A DNA stretch of 47,572 bases from JBHIEE01 sp046760445. Lineage in GTDB: Bacteria; Acidobacteriota; Aminicenantia; JdFR-78. Positions 1-8,108 of this stretch are shown here, one piece after another. Numbering within the stretch: position 1 is the stretch's first letter; each line of letters opens with the position of its first letter. Location of the stretch: the NCBI GenBank assembly GCA_046760445.1, contig JBHIEE010000007.1, forward strand, positions 1-47,572, read 5' to 3'. The notes under the pieces were generated by a model. The model saw only the letters and a list, made by a program, of their open reading frames with translations. It made no database searches and had not been told where the DNA came from. The position numbers and the translations under genes were made by a program.

Positions 1-83
1 GCTATGTTTTTTTGTTCATAAGGAGTTAATTAAAATAGTGAAATGAATTTAACTTAAAAGGAAGTGAATTTTTTTTAAATTTT

Positions 84-479
84 TTAGCTTAAAACTTCAA
101 ACGCTTTCTGATTATCACTCGTTTTAAAGACAAGTAAAACTTCACCCTGACCAGAGGAACTTCCATAGCAATATTCAATATCAATTATTGCATTTCCGAG
201 GAGAACACCAATTTCAGCTCCAGCTCCTATTCGATCTCTCACTTGGACAGTAATTACTTCATTGATGTCTACTTTAAAACCCGCTGCTTCCAATGCCCGT
301 TTAGCCTTTTTGTTGTCACTGGTGACAAGGAGAAAACATCCTTTGTCTTTTATAGTGTAGGCACATAATGCTTTGAGGTTTATCCCAGCATTGGCAAGTG
401 TCCCTAACACTCGTCCAGCAACTCCTGTTTCGTTGAGCGTGATAACATTCAATTCAGTCTCTTTATTTACCTTTAGCAA
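84..479 (-). CDS. Tandem ACT-domain protein
   Basis: A 131-residue protein made of two consecutive ACT-like modules, roughly residues 6-66 and 75-131. The first opens with the pattern ETGVAGRVLGTLANAGIN, typical of the ligand-binding loop and first helix of ACT domains. ACT domains bind amino acids or other small ligands. Stand-alone tandem forms are usually regulatory and are often found near phenylacetate-CoA ligases or aromatic-acid genes. No enzyme domain is attached. The start chosen is a TTG at 477-479, because a perfect AGGAGG lies five bases upstream of it and no ATG is suitably placed. It lies downstream of queA on the same strand but 121 bases away, so co-transcription is uncertain. 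The ligand cannot be read from the sequence. Confidence 0.75.
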   Translation of the reverse strand: MLKVNKETELNVITLNETGVAGRVLGTLANAGINLKALCAYTIKDKGCFLLVTSDNKKAKRALEAAGFKVDINEVITVQVRDRIGAGAEIGVLLGNAIIDIEYCYGSSSGQGEVLLVFKTSDNQKAFEVLS

Positions 480-600
480 AATTACCTCCTTTTTCTTTTT
501 AAGAAATAATAAATTAAGTAAATATCAAATTAGCAATTTAGTCGAAAAAAGTCAAAAAATTTTTAAGTTAGAGAATTATTAACACTTTTTACTTTCTGCT

Positions 601-1659
601 TCATTGGATTAACATGCAGTCTCCGTAGCTATAAAATCTATATTTATTATTAATTGCTTCCTGATAAGCTTTCTTTATCAGAGTTACTCCATTTATTTGA
701 TTATTCCAAGAGGCAAAAGCAGAGACTAACATTAATAGTGTTGATTTAGGAAGATGAAAGTTAGTTAAAAGAGCATCCACTACTTTGAAATTATAACCTG
801 GATAAATAAATAAATTAGTAGGGAAAAAACCTGATTGAATTTTACCATTCTGGTAAGCACTTTCTAATGTTCTGACCGTAGTAGTGCCAACAGCCACAAT
901 TCTTCTGCTATCTTTTTTAGCTTGATTAATTTTATGAGCTACAGCTGGGCTTATATGATATTTTTCTTCCTCCATTTTATGCTTTTCTACTTCATTAACT
1001 CTAATTGGTTGAAATGTTGCTTCTCCAATATGGAGAGTGATTTCTAAAATTTCAATTCCTTTTTCTTTTATTTCTCTTAAGATTTCAGAAGTGAAATGTA
1101 ATCCAGCTGTGGGGGCAGCAATTGAACCATTTTTTTTAGCATACACTGTTTGATATCGCTTTAAGTCTACTTCTTTATAGTTTCTTTCTTCGAGGGTTCT
1201 CTTAATATAGGGAGGTAAAGGAGCATAGCCTATTTTTTTTATTTTTTTCAATATTTCTTGATTTTTTTCCCAAAAGTTAATTATTCGTTTTCCCCATGGT
1301 TTAGTATCAATAATTTCCCCTTCTAAAAAATTATTAAATATTATTTTACTTCCTATTTTGACCTTTCTGGCTGGTTTAGTAAGAATTTCCCATACTCCAT
1401 CCTTTATTTCTTTGACTAACAGACAGGTAATTAATGAACCATTAATTGAACCAATTAATTTGGCAGGAATAACTTTCGAGTTGTTTACTACTAATAAGTC
1501 ATTCTTCTTTAAATATTGAGGAAATTTTCTGAACCAGGAATGATAAATTTTTTGCTCCTTTCTGATAACAACCATTAATTTTGACTGCGCTCGATTTTTT
1601 AATGGAAATTGAGCAATTAGTTCTTTAGGTAAAAAATAATCAAAAAGGGAAATTTCCAT
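601..1659 (-). CDS. queA: tRNA preQ1(34) S-adenosylmethionine ribosyltransferase-isomerase
   Basis: QueA transfers and isomerises the ribosyl group of S-adenosylmethionine onto preQ1 at tRNA wobble position 34, giving epoxyqueuosine. At 352 residues it has the usual family length. Recognisable conserved blocks are PLPPYI (147-152), AAPTAGLHF (181-189), VGTTTVRTLE (258-267) and TNFHLPKSTL (299-308). The start is an ATG giving MEISLFDYFLP, the usual family opening. It follows ruvB on the same strand with an 18-base gap, the common yebC-ruvCAB-queA order. No tgt or other queuosine gene is in the window. Confidence 0.97.
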   Translation of the reverse strand: MEISLFDYFLPKELIAQFPLKNRAQSKLMVVIRKEQKIYHSWFRKFPQYLKKNDLLVVNNSKVIPAKLIGSINGSLITCLLVKEIKDGVWEILTKPARKVKIGSKIIFNNFLEGEIIDTKPWGKRIINFWEKNQEILKKIKKIGYAPLPPYIKRTLEERNYKEVDLKRYQTVYAKKNGSIAAPTAGLHFTSEILREIKEKGIEILEITLHIGEATFQPIRVNEVEKHKMEEEKYHISPAVAHKINQAKKDSRRIVAVGTTTVRTLESAYQNGKIQSGFFPTNLFIYPGYNFKVVDALLTNFHLPKSTLLMLVSAFASWNNQINGVTLIKKAYQEAINNKYRFYSYGDCMLIQ

Positions 1660-1676
1660 TTTTCCAAGAGTAATAA

Positions 1677-2690
1677 TTAAAATAGCTCTTCCTGGGAAGA
1701 CTTGGAAGAAATCCCGAGATGTTGGTAAGCTTTTTGAGTGACTTTTCTTCCTCGAGGAGTACGGTCTAAAAAGCCTGTCTGGATTAAAAAAGGCTCGTAT
1801 ATTGATTCTATGGTTTCTTTTTCTTCGTTAATGGCAACAGCAATGGTATTTATTCCTACTGGACCGCCATTAAATTTCTCAATAATAGTTAAAAGAATTT
1901 TTCTATCTACTTCATCAAAGCCAAATGAATCAACCTCTAGCATATCTAAAGCATCGGCAGCCACTTTTTGAGTTATTTTGCCATCTGCTTTAACCTGAGC
2001 ATAATCTCTGACTCTTCTTAATAGCCTGTTAGCTACCCTGGGAGTTCCTCTGGAGCGAAGAGCGATTTGTTCTGCTCCCTCATTATCTATCTTAACTTTT
2101 AAAATTGAAGCTGATCTTTTAATAATTGATTTTAGTTCTTCCTTGGAGTAAAAGTCTATTCGGTGAATAATTCCAAATCTACCTCTGAGAGGAGGTGTGA
2201 TCATTCCTGCTCGAGTAGTTGCTCCCACCAGAGTAAATCTTATCAAAGCTAATTTTAATGTGCGAGCACTTGGCCCCTGACCAACGATAATATCTAATTT
2301 AAATTCTTCCATAGCCGGATAAAGAATCTCTTCCACTGCAGGATGGAGTCGATGGATCTCATCAATAAAAAGGATTTCTTTATCTTGAAGGTTGGAAAGA
2401 ATTGCGGCTAAATCACCTGTTCTTTCTATCACTGGCCCAGAAGTGGTTTTAATCGGAACACCTAATTCTTTGGCAATCAAATAAGCTAAGGTAGTCTTGC
2501 CAAGGCCAGGTGGGCCATAAAGAAGAACATGATCAAGCTGTTCATTTCTTTTTTTAGTTGCTTCAATAAAAATTTTTAAATTGTTTTTTATATTTTCCTG
2601 CCCGACAAATTCACTCAAGGATTGTGGTCGAAGACTATCTTCGAATTGTAAATCTTCCTCAGTTCTTATTGGAGTAGCAACTTTTGTCAT
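1677..2690 (-). CDS. ruvB: Holliday junction branch migration ATPase RuvB
   Basis: RuvB is the hexameric AAA+ motor that drives Holliday junction migration together with RuvA. Walker A is GPPGLGKT (residues 59-66), Walker B LFIDEIHRL (107-115) and sensor 1 GATTRAG (156-162), followed by the winged-helix C-terminus ending near GFLDRTPRGRKVT. I start at the ATG at 2690 (MTKVATPIRTEE), with AAAGG eight bases upstream. The upstream in-frame TTG at 2714 lacks a comparable site. The result is 337 residues, normal for RuvB. A filler-rich spacer separates it from ruvA. Confidence 0.97.
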   Translation of the reverse strand: MTKVATPIRTEEDLQFEDSLRPQSLSEFVGQENIKNNLKIFIEATKKRNEQLDHVLLYGPPGLGKTTLAYLIAKELGVPIKTTSGPVIERTGDLAAILSNLQDKEILFIDEIHRLHPAVEEILYPAMEEFKLDIIVGQGPSARTLKLALIRFTLVGATTRAGMITPPLRGRFGIIHRIDFYSKEELKSIIKRSASILKVKIDNEGAEQIALRSRGTPRVANRLLRRVRDYAQVKADGKITQKVAADALDMLEVDSFGFDEVDRKILLTIIEKFNGGPVGINTIAVAINEEKETIESIYEPFLIQTGFLDRTPRGRKVTQKAYQHLGISSKSSQEELF

Positions 2691-2714
2691 CTTATAACCT
2701 TTAAATACAAGCAA

Positions 2715-2841
2715 GAAGCCAGAAACAGGGAAGAATTGTATTTTCTATTTCGTGGTCCTTGCCTCTTATATTCATTTTGCATCTTGTCTCGAGCTTCTCT
2801 ATTCATAACTCATAATTCAAAACTCAAAACTCATAATTTAT
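2715..2841. repeat. Low-complexity spacer between ruvA and ruvB
   Basis: About 127-150 bases between ruvA and ruvB hold the short-word filler seen elsewhere in the window, with repeated variants of aactcataattc / aaaactcaaaactcat near 2802-2838. No gene or clear promoter is visible. It interrupts an otherwise tightly packed operon. Confidence 0.5.
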
Positions 2842-3429
2842 TTATACTTTAGCCATTCTTTTTAGACTTTCTTGGAAAAGTTTCTCAAATCCTGTTTTTA
2901 AAGAAAAAGTCTTTATTGTTTCATCAACTACTTTTTGTACTTCTTTTCTTTTAAACCCAAGATTCATTAGGGCTGAGATTATTTCTTCCCTTTCTTTCAA
3001 TTCAGGAGAGACTAAAATTTTTTCTTTTTCTTCAAATTTTTCTTGAAGTTCAAGTGCGATCCTTAACGCTGTTTTTTTTCCGATACCAGGAATTGAGGAT
3101 AATCGGTCTAAGTCGTTATTTCTTACTGCTTCTTTTAATTCATCAGGTCCTATTCCCGATAGTATGTTAATTGCCAGTCTTGGCCCAATTCCACTAATAG
3201 AAATTAATTTAACAAAAATTTCTTTTTCTTTTTTGGTAGAAAAGCCAAAAAGAGAAAGGCTGTCTTCTCTTAAATGGGTATAAATAAAAAGTTTTACTGG
3301 TTCAGAGGAGTTTCCTATTTTAGAGTAGGTAGAGAGAGGAATATAAACTTGATAGCCAACGCCTCCTACATCAATTACTACTTCATTAGGAGTTTTATCT
3401 AATAAAATACCTTTTAAAAAAGAAATCAT
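2842..3429 (-). CDS. ruvA: Holliday junction branch migration complex subunit RuvA
   Basis: RuvA binds four-way junction DNA as a tetramer and loads RuvB. The 195-residue protein has the N-terminal OB fold (about residues 1-62), two helix-hairpin-helix motifs (ISGIGPRLAINIL near 78-90 and IPGIGKKTALRIALEL near 113-128) and the C-terminal RuvB-contacting domain (about 145-195). Its start overlaps the ruvC stop by four bases in an ATGA arrangement, indicating translational coupling. Confidence 0.97.
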   Translation of the reverse strand: MISFLKGILLDKTPNEVVIDVGGVGYQVYIPLSTYSKIGNSSEPVKLFIYTHLREDSLSLFGFSTKKEKEIFVKLISISGIGPRLAINILSGIGPDELKEAVRNNDLDRLSSIPGIGKKTALRIALELQEKFEEKEKILVSPELKEREEIISALMNLGFKRKEVQKVVDETIKTFSLKTGFEKLFQESLKRMAKV

Positions 3430-3944
3430 TTTTGATTTGCCTTTGATGACTTTATATGATTGAGTTTTTGTTTAAAATTGATGGAGTTTAAATGACAGAT
3501 GGCAACAGCTAAAGCGTCAGAGGCGTCTTTTTCTATTGTTGGATCATTAATCTTTACTAAAGATTGAATCATTTTATTTACCTGATTCTTTTCAGCTCGT
3601 CCATATCCTGTGATTGCCTTTTTCACCTCGAGAGGAGTATATTCGAAAATTGGACACTGATGAGAAGCTAAGACTGATAGGACTACTCCCCTTACTCCTC
3701 CTAATATAATTGCTGTTTTAACATTTTGAGCGTAAAAAAGATTTTCAACAGCAGCTGCATCCGGGGAAAATTCGATTATTAATTCTTCTAACTTTTGTTT
3801 GATCTCTTTTAATTTATTAGCCAAAGATAATTTTGGAGCAGGGTGAATAACACCATAACCCAAAACTCGGTAATGGTTGTCAATTGATTCAATAACACCG
3901 AATCCGGTTGCTTTAGTGCCTGGGTCAATCCCAATTACTTTCAT
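3426..3944 (-). CDS. ruvC: Crossover junction endodeoxyribonuclease RuvC
   Basis: RuvC is the dimeric resolvase that nicks Holliday junctions after RuvAB migration. The RNase H-like fold is visible, with all four expected acidic catalytic residues: D7 in IGIDPGT, E67 in AVENLF, D140 and D143 in KDASDALAVA. At 172 residues it is typical. It lies 36 bases downstream of yebC and overlaps ruvA by four bases. Confidence 0.97.
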   Translation of the reverse strand: MKVIGIDPGTKATGFGVIESIDNHYRVLGYGVIHPAPKLSLANKLKEIKQKLEELIIEFSPDAAAVENLFYAQNVKTAIILGGVRGVVLSVLASHQCPIFEYTPLEVKKAITGYGRAEKNQVNKMIQSLVKINDPTIEKDASDALAVAICHLNSINFKQKLNHIKSSKANQK

Positions 3945-3980
3945 ATACTTTTTCTAAATTTCTTCTTCAATTTTAATCAA

Positions 3981-4736
3981 TCATTTCTCCGCGCTGAATC
4001 TGGAGATTTCTTCTTCATCAATATCAAAATTGGCCCAGACATTTTGGACGTCATCATGGTCTTCTAAAATTTCCATTAGCTTTAATAATTGTTGAGCCTG
4101 TTTACCTTGGAGCTTTATGTAATTTTGAGGCACATAAGCCAGACTTGAAGTAGAGATATTAATGTTGTTTTTTCCTAAGGCCCCAACTACTGGCTCAAAA
4201 TTTTCAGGTGAAGTGAAAATTTCCCAGTTGCTTCCATCGTCTCGCATATCTTCAGCTCCACTTTCCAGAATGATTTCTAAAATAGTTTCTTCTGAGATGT
4301 TATTTTTTTCGACCACAATATAGCCTTTTCGGGTGAACATCCAAGATACACACCCAGGTTCTCCTAAATGGCCTCCATATTTTGAGAATATATGGCGTAG
4401 TTCAGCTACTGTTCTGTTTTTATTATCAGTCATTGCTTCGACATAAATAGCCACGCCGCCTGGTCCATATCCCTCATAGAACACTTCCTCGTATTGGGTC
4501 CCTTCCAACTCTCCTGTGCCCTTCATAATTGCTCTTTTTATATTTTCAGCAGGCATATTAACATTTTTAGCCTCAGCAATTGCTTTTCTGAGACGCGAAT
4601 TAGCATTCGGGTCTCCTCCACCTAATCGAGCAGCGACACTTATTTCCCGAATTATTTTAGTGAAAATTTTCCCTTTTTTGGCATCCTGAGCTGCTTTTTT
4701 ATGTTTAATCGAGTGCCATTTTGAATGCCCTGACAT
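3981..4736 (-). CDS. yebC: YebC/PmpR/TACO1-family protein
   Basis: This 251-residue protein opens with the family signature MSGHSKWHSIKHKKAAQDA and keeps the acidic pocket-forming domains typical of YebC. Family members have been described as transcription regulators and, for TACO1/YebC-type proteins, as ribosome-associated factors helping proline-rich translation. The sequence alone does not decide which role applies. It is the promoter-proximal gene of the ruv group and is divergent from the small membrane-protein gene at 4920. Confidence 0.93.
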   Translation of the reverse strand: MSGHSKWHSIKHKKAAQDAKKGKIFTKIIREISVAARLGGGDPNANSRLRKAIAEAKNVNMPAENIKRAIMKGTGELEGTQYEEVFYEGYGPGGVAIYVEAMTDNKNRTVAELRHIFSKYGGHLGEPGCVSWMFTRKGYIVVEKNNISEETILEIILESGAEDMRDDGSNWEIFTSPENFEPVVGALGKNNINISTSSLAYVPQNYIKLQGKQAQQLLKLMEILEDHDDVQNVWANFDIDEEEISRFSAEK

Positions 4737-4845
4737 TTATTTACTCCTCTTTTTTGGATTAATTTTAACATAAATTATTTCCCTATGCAAATAAGAGCAA
4801 ACAAATGTATTCAGATTTTATAATATTTTTATAAAATTACAAAAA

Positions 4846-4874
4846 TTGACACACTCTATAAATTATGTTATTAA
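4846..4874 (+). promoter_or_regulatory. Sigma-70-type promoter for the small membrane protein
   Basis: A perfect TTGACA (4846-4851), a 17-base spacer and TATTAA (4869-4874). Predicted initiation near 4881 lies upstream of an AGGAGG at 4903-4908 and the ATG at 4920. Confidence 0.6.
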
Positions 4875-4919
4875 ATTTACTGTCTCGATAGAAATAGTAG
4901 AAAGGAGGAAAGAACCAAC

Positions 4920-5084
4920 ATGAAAACATTCTTAATTGTTATTGCCAGCGTATTGGGCTTTTTTTCTTTACTTATTGGAGGGCTTATTTTTCTGTGGTTT
5001 TATCAAGGAGGTTGTTGTGTGAAAAAAATAAAAAGTAAATTTAATAAAAAAATAAATGTTAAGCCCATAATTAAAGAAGAGTAG
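4920..5084 (+). CDS. Small single-pass membrane protein with a CC motif
   Basis: A 54-residue open frame with one hydrophobic helix (about residues 3-28), then a glycine/cysteine turn (GGCC at 30-33) and a strongly basic tail (KKIKSKFNKKINVK). It is supported by AGGAGG 11 bases upstream and a good promoter further up. I do not recognise a family. The layout predicts an inner-membrane peptide with the basic tail in the cytoplasm and two cysteines at the membrane face. It precedes the PP-loop ATPase by about 90 bases. It could be an accessory subunit or a stress peptide; the function is unknown. Confidence 0.6.
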   Translation: MKTFLIVIASVLGFFSLLIGGLIFLWFYQGGCCVKKIKSKFNKKINVKPIIKEE

Positions 5085-5174
5085 CTTAAAATAATTTAAA
5101 AACAATGATAATTGTTGATAAATTTTCAATTGTAATAAATAATTAAGAGAGAAGGATTATTTTGAGAGGATAGG

Positions 5175-6020
5175 ATGGAAGAGATAAAAAATGAAGTGGC
5201 TGTAATGTTTTCCGGAGGTATTGATTCTCTTTTAACCGCCGTGCTCTTACAGGAGAAATTTGATAAAGTCCATTTAATTACTTTTGATAAAGGGTATTTG
5301 GAATTTGGCTTGGAAAATAATAAGTCAAATATAGAAAGACTAAAAAAAATTTATGGTGATGAGAAATACATTAATAAGATTATAGATATTAAAAAAATCT
5401 TGAAGAATGTTTCAATAAAAACAATTTTGAAAGATTACAAATATTACGGGATAGAGGTGGTTTGGTGTGTTGCCTGTCGACTGTCAATGAATACTGGAGC
5501 ATTAATCTATGCTTTGGAAAATAATCTTTCCGGTATTGCTGATGGTTCGAGTAGGGAACAGGTCCCAGGAGAAGAGCAATTAGTTGGCACTGCTGAAAAT
5601 TTTCCTAAGGTGGTCAACCGATTAAAAGAATTTGTTTCTCAATATTATGTCGATTTTCTGACCCCAGTTTATGAATTCGGTACTCGAGAGGAGAGAAGGA
5701 AGAAATTGAGAAAACTTGGTTTTGAAATAGATTATTTAAGTTTAGATCGAGGAAAAGGAATAAAAGGAATGATGACCAAAGATGTTTTCTTTAGAACTCA
5801 ACCAATGTGTTTTTCTGGCTGGTTGATCCATTGGAAGAGAAATTTATTTGGAATACCGGTTAAACAAGATGAAGATAAAACCCTGGAATATGTAGCCAAA
5901 AAACAAGAAAGCGTGATAAAAAATTTAATTAAAGAATATTTCAAACAAAAGAATGTTGATATAGAAAATTTAATCCAAAAAAGAAAAAATTTAAAAGAAC
6001 TCCCAAAAAGTACTTTTTGA
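5175..6020 (+). CDS. PP-loop ATP pyrophosphatase superfamily protein
   Basis: The N-terminus carries the PP-loop signature SGGIDS (residues 13-18) after a short beta strand. This is the AMP-forming nucleotide-binding motif of tRNA thiolases, QueC, LarE and related enzymes, which adenylate a substrate before sulfur or nitrogen transfer. A CxxC pair (C98, C101, in WCVACR) could bind zinc or carry persulfide. The 281-residue protein is not full MnmA, ThiI or TtcA: it lacks THUMP and the MnmA C-terminal barrel, and mnmA is present separately at 20777. The site AGAGGATAGG supports the start. Neighbouring cysteine synthase remnant, ThiF and Thi4 genes suggest sulfur chemistry, which is inference only. 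Confidence 0.75.
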   Translation: MEEIKNEVAVMFSGGIDSLLTAVLLQEKFDKVHLITFDKGYLEFGLENNKSNIERLKKIYGDEKYINKIIDIKKILKNVSIKTILKDYKYYGIEVVWCVACRLSMNTGALIYALENNLSGIADGSSREQVPGEEQLVGTAENFPKVVNRLKEFVSQYYVDFLTPVYEFGTREERRKKLRKLGFEIDYLSLDRGKGIKGMMTKDVFFRTQPMCFSGWLIHWKRNLFGIPVKQDEDKTLEYVAKKQESVIKNLIKEYFKQKNVDIENLIQKRKNLKELPKSTF

Positions 6021-6091
6021 AAAAAAATAAAATAAATGATATATTAAAGTCCCAAGGCGCCACACCAAGAGATTCTCAAGCTTTAGAAAAG

Positions 6092-6242
6092 AAAGGTTAT
6101 TGATTGGTTTTGACTATGCCAGACAATGAGTCTCGAAAGAAGGACTCTTCTTAAGTCCTTTGGCGCTGAGTTAATATTAATTCCAGGTTGCAAGAGGATG
6201 AGAGGAGCTATAAATAAAGTAAAAGAAATTGTTAGAGAATAA
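6092..6242 (+). pseudogene. Decayed cysteine synthase (CysK/CysM) fragment
   Basis: Conceptual translation gives KGY, a TGA stop (6101-6103), then LVLTMPDN. Continuing from 6126 in another frame it gives MSLERRTLLKSFGAEL and a CysK-like helix ending VKEIVRE at TAA 6240-6242. This matches the conserved CysK segment KGY-LTMPE-MS-ERR-LLK-GAEL, about a fifth of the enzyme, broken by one stop and one frameshift and lacking both ends. The PLP lysine region is absent. It sits three bases before thiF, so an O-acetylserine sulfhydrylase gene probably once stood here. The identification is from motif recognition, not a search. Confidence 0.7.
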
Positions 6243-6245
6243 AAA

Positions 6246-7262
6246 ATGAAAGACGATCGGTATTCCCGGCAAGTTCTCTTCACTGAGATTAGAGAGCAAG
6301 GACAAAGAAAAATTTTTCAGGCTAATGTTGTGATTATTGGGTGTGGTGCCTTAGGCAGTGTAGTAGCTAATAATCTTACTCGGGCAGGGATAGGGAAGAT
6401 AACAATTGTTGATCGAGACTTTGTAGAATTGAATAACTTACAATGTCAGGTTTTATTCAACGAAGAAGATGTTAAACAGAAGCTTCCTAAAGCAATAGCA
6501 GCTAAAAAGAAATTAGAAAAAATTAATTCTCAAGTAGAGATAGAAGCAAAAGTCTGTGATGTTAATCCCAGAAATGTTGAGGAAATAATTAAAGGGGTAG
6601 ACTTGGTCTTAGATGGAACAGACAATCTTGAGACTCGCTTTTTAATCAATGATGCCTGCATTAAGAATGGTATTCCCTGGATATATGGAGCTGTAGTAGG
6701 GTCTACTGGTGCAACGATGAATATAATTCCTGAGAAGACACCTTGCTTGAGATGCATTATAGACCAGATTCCTGCTCCAGGCACCTTGCCCACTTGTGAC
6801 ACAGTAGGAGTTTTGAATACTATTCCCAGTATTATTGCCTCTCTTCAGGCTACTGAGGCTTTAAAAATTATTGTACACAAAGAGAATATAAATCAGGAAT
6901 TAATCTACTTTGATGTCTGGACAAACTCTTTTGAAAGAATTGAAGTGAAAAGACAGCCGAATTGTCTTACCTGTGTTAAAAAAGAATTTAAGACCTTAGA
7001 AGCTGAAGAGATAGCTTGGGCGGCTACCTTATGTGGAAGGAATGCTGTTCAGATTGTTCCCAAAAAAGAGCTTCTTCTTTCTTTTGAAGATCTTAAAAAT
7101 AAGTGGAGTCGATTAGGTAAGGTAAAATACAATGAATTTCTTTTGTCTTTCAAAATAGATAAGTATGAGATAATAGTGTTTCCTAATGCCCGAGTTATTA
7201 TCAAAGGAACCACTGATACAGCGGTGGCGAGAAGTCTTTATGCTAAATATATAGGCACATAA
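6246..7262 (+). CDS. ThiF/MoeB/HesA-family (E1-like) adenylyltransferase
   Basis: The family adenylates the C-terminal Gly-Gly of a ubiquitin-like sulfur carrier (ThiS, MoaD, CysO). Seen here are the nucleotide-binding GCGALG (32-37), the ATP-contacting block DRDFVELNNLQ (57-67), DGTDN (123-127), a likely catalytic C184 in TCDTVGV, and two zinc-binding CxxC pairs (C167/C170, C240/C243). About 90 extra C-terminal residues form a further domain that I do not recognise. No ThiS-like gene is adjacent. The only ubiquitin-like carrier in the window is the MoaD-like protein at 27770. Position next to Thi4 and a cysteine synthase remnant suggests thiamine or cysteine sulfur transfer. Confidence 0.85.
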   Translation: MKDDRYSRQVLFTEIREQGQRKIFQANVVIIGCGALGSVVANNLTRAGIGKITIVDRDFVELNNLQCQVLFNEEDVKQKLPKAIAAKKKLEKINSQVEIEAKVCDVNPRNVEEIIKGVDLVLDGTDNLETRFLINDACIKNGIPWIYGAVVGSTGATMNIIPEKTPCLRCIIDQIPAPGTLPTCDTVGVLNTIPSIIASLQATEALKIIVHKENINQELIYFDVWTNSFERIEVKRQPNCLTCVKKEFKTLEAEEIAWAATLCGRNAVQIVPKKELLLSFEDLKNKWSRLGKVKYNEFLLSFKIDKYEIIVFPNARVIIKGTTDTAVARSLYAKYIGT

Positions 7263-7316
7263 CTCTCAAATAAATTTATAGTTACTGGTTAGTATTGACC
7301 AGAAAGGAGGTTCGAG

Positions 7317-8108
7317 ATGGGAAAGAAAAAAATTTTTAGCTTAGTAGGAGAGAAAGAAGTTACTCGAGCAATTGTGAATGAATTTGCTAAGCAGTTTTCT
7401 GAATATGTGGAAAGCGATTGTCTTGTTGTTGGGGGAGGCCCAAGTGGATTAATGGCTGGTCGAGAATTAGCTAAACAGGGATTTAAAGTTTTAATTGTTG
7501 AGAGAAATAATTACCTCGGAGGAGGTTTTTGGATTGGAGGTTACTTAATGAATAAGGTAACAATAAGGGAGCCAGCTCAAGAGGTACTTAAAGAACTCGG
7601 AGTTCCATTTAGCGAGGTAACAAAGGGGTTGTATGTTGCTGATGGACCTCATGCTTGTTCCAAACTCATTGCTTCTGCTTGTGATGCAGGAGTGAAATTT
7701 GCCAATATGACTATATTTGATGATGTTGTTTTAAGAGAAGAAAATAGAGTTGCTGGAGTAGTAGTTAATTGGACACCCGTAAGAGCTCTTCCTCGGGAGA
7801 TTACTTGTGTAGATCCAATAGCTCTTGAGTCAAAAGTAGTAATAGATGCAACAGGTCATGATGCCTGTGTGGTGAGAAAACTGGAAGAACGGGGAATAGT
7901 TAAAACTTCTGGGTTTGGAGCTATGTGGGTAGAAAGATCAGAAGATTTAGTAGTGGAATATACAGGTGAAGTCCATCCTGGTTTGATTGTTATTGGTATG
8001 GCAGTGTCGACTACTTTTGGCCTGCCTCGAATGGGGCCTACTTTTGGAGCCATGCTTCTTTCTGGGAAAAGAGGAGCTGAAATTGCTCAAAAATATTTGT
8101 CTTTATAA
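7317..8108 (+). CDS. thi4: Thi4-family thiazole synthase
   Basis: Thi4 builds the thiazole moiety of thiamine from NAD, glycine and sulfur. The 263-residue protein shows the FAD/NAD-binding GGGPSGLMAG (39-48), an acidic VER at the second strand (61-63), IDATGHD (176-182) and the C-terminal MGPTFGAMLLSGKRGAE. Residue C164 lies in ITCVDP, which lines up with the yeast suicide cysteine preceding the same DP; methanococcal sulfide-dependent enzymes have histidine there. That points to a Cys-type enzyme, which may donate its own sulfur or be recharged. AAAGGAGG lies upstream of the ATG. The next gene overlaps the end of this one. Confidence 0.9.
   Translation: MGKKKIFSLVGEKEVTRAIVNEFAKQFSEYVESDCLVVGGGPSGLMAGRELAKQGFKVLIVERNNYLGGGFWIGGYLMNKVTIREPAQEVLKELGVPFSEVTKGLYVADGPHACSKLIASACDAGVKFANMTIFDDVVLREENRVAGVVVNWTPVRALPREITCVDPIALESKVVIDATGHDACVVRKLEERGIVKTSGFGAMWVERSEDLVVEYTGEVHPGLIVIGMAVSTTFGLPRMGPTFGAMLLSGKRGAEIAQKYLSL

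Noticed and set aside
7263..7316. TPP riboswitch before thi4
   Set aside because: The spacer is only 54 bases and lacks the conserved CUGAGA-type core.
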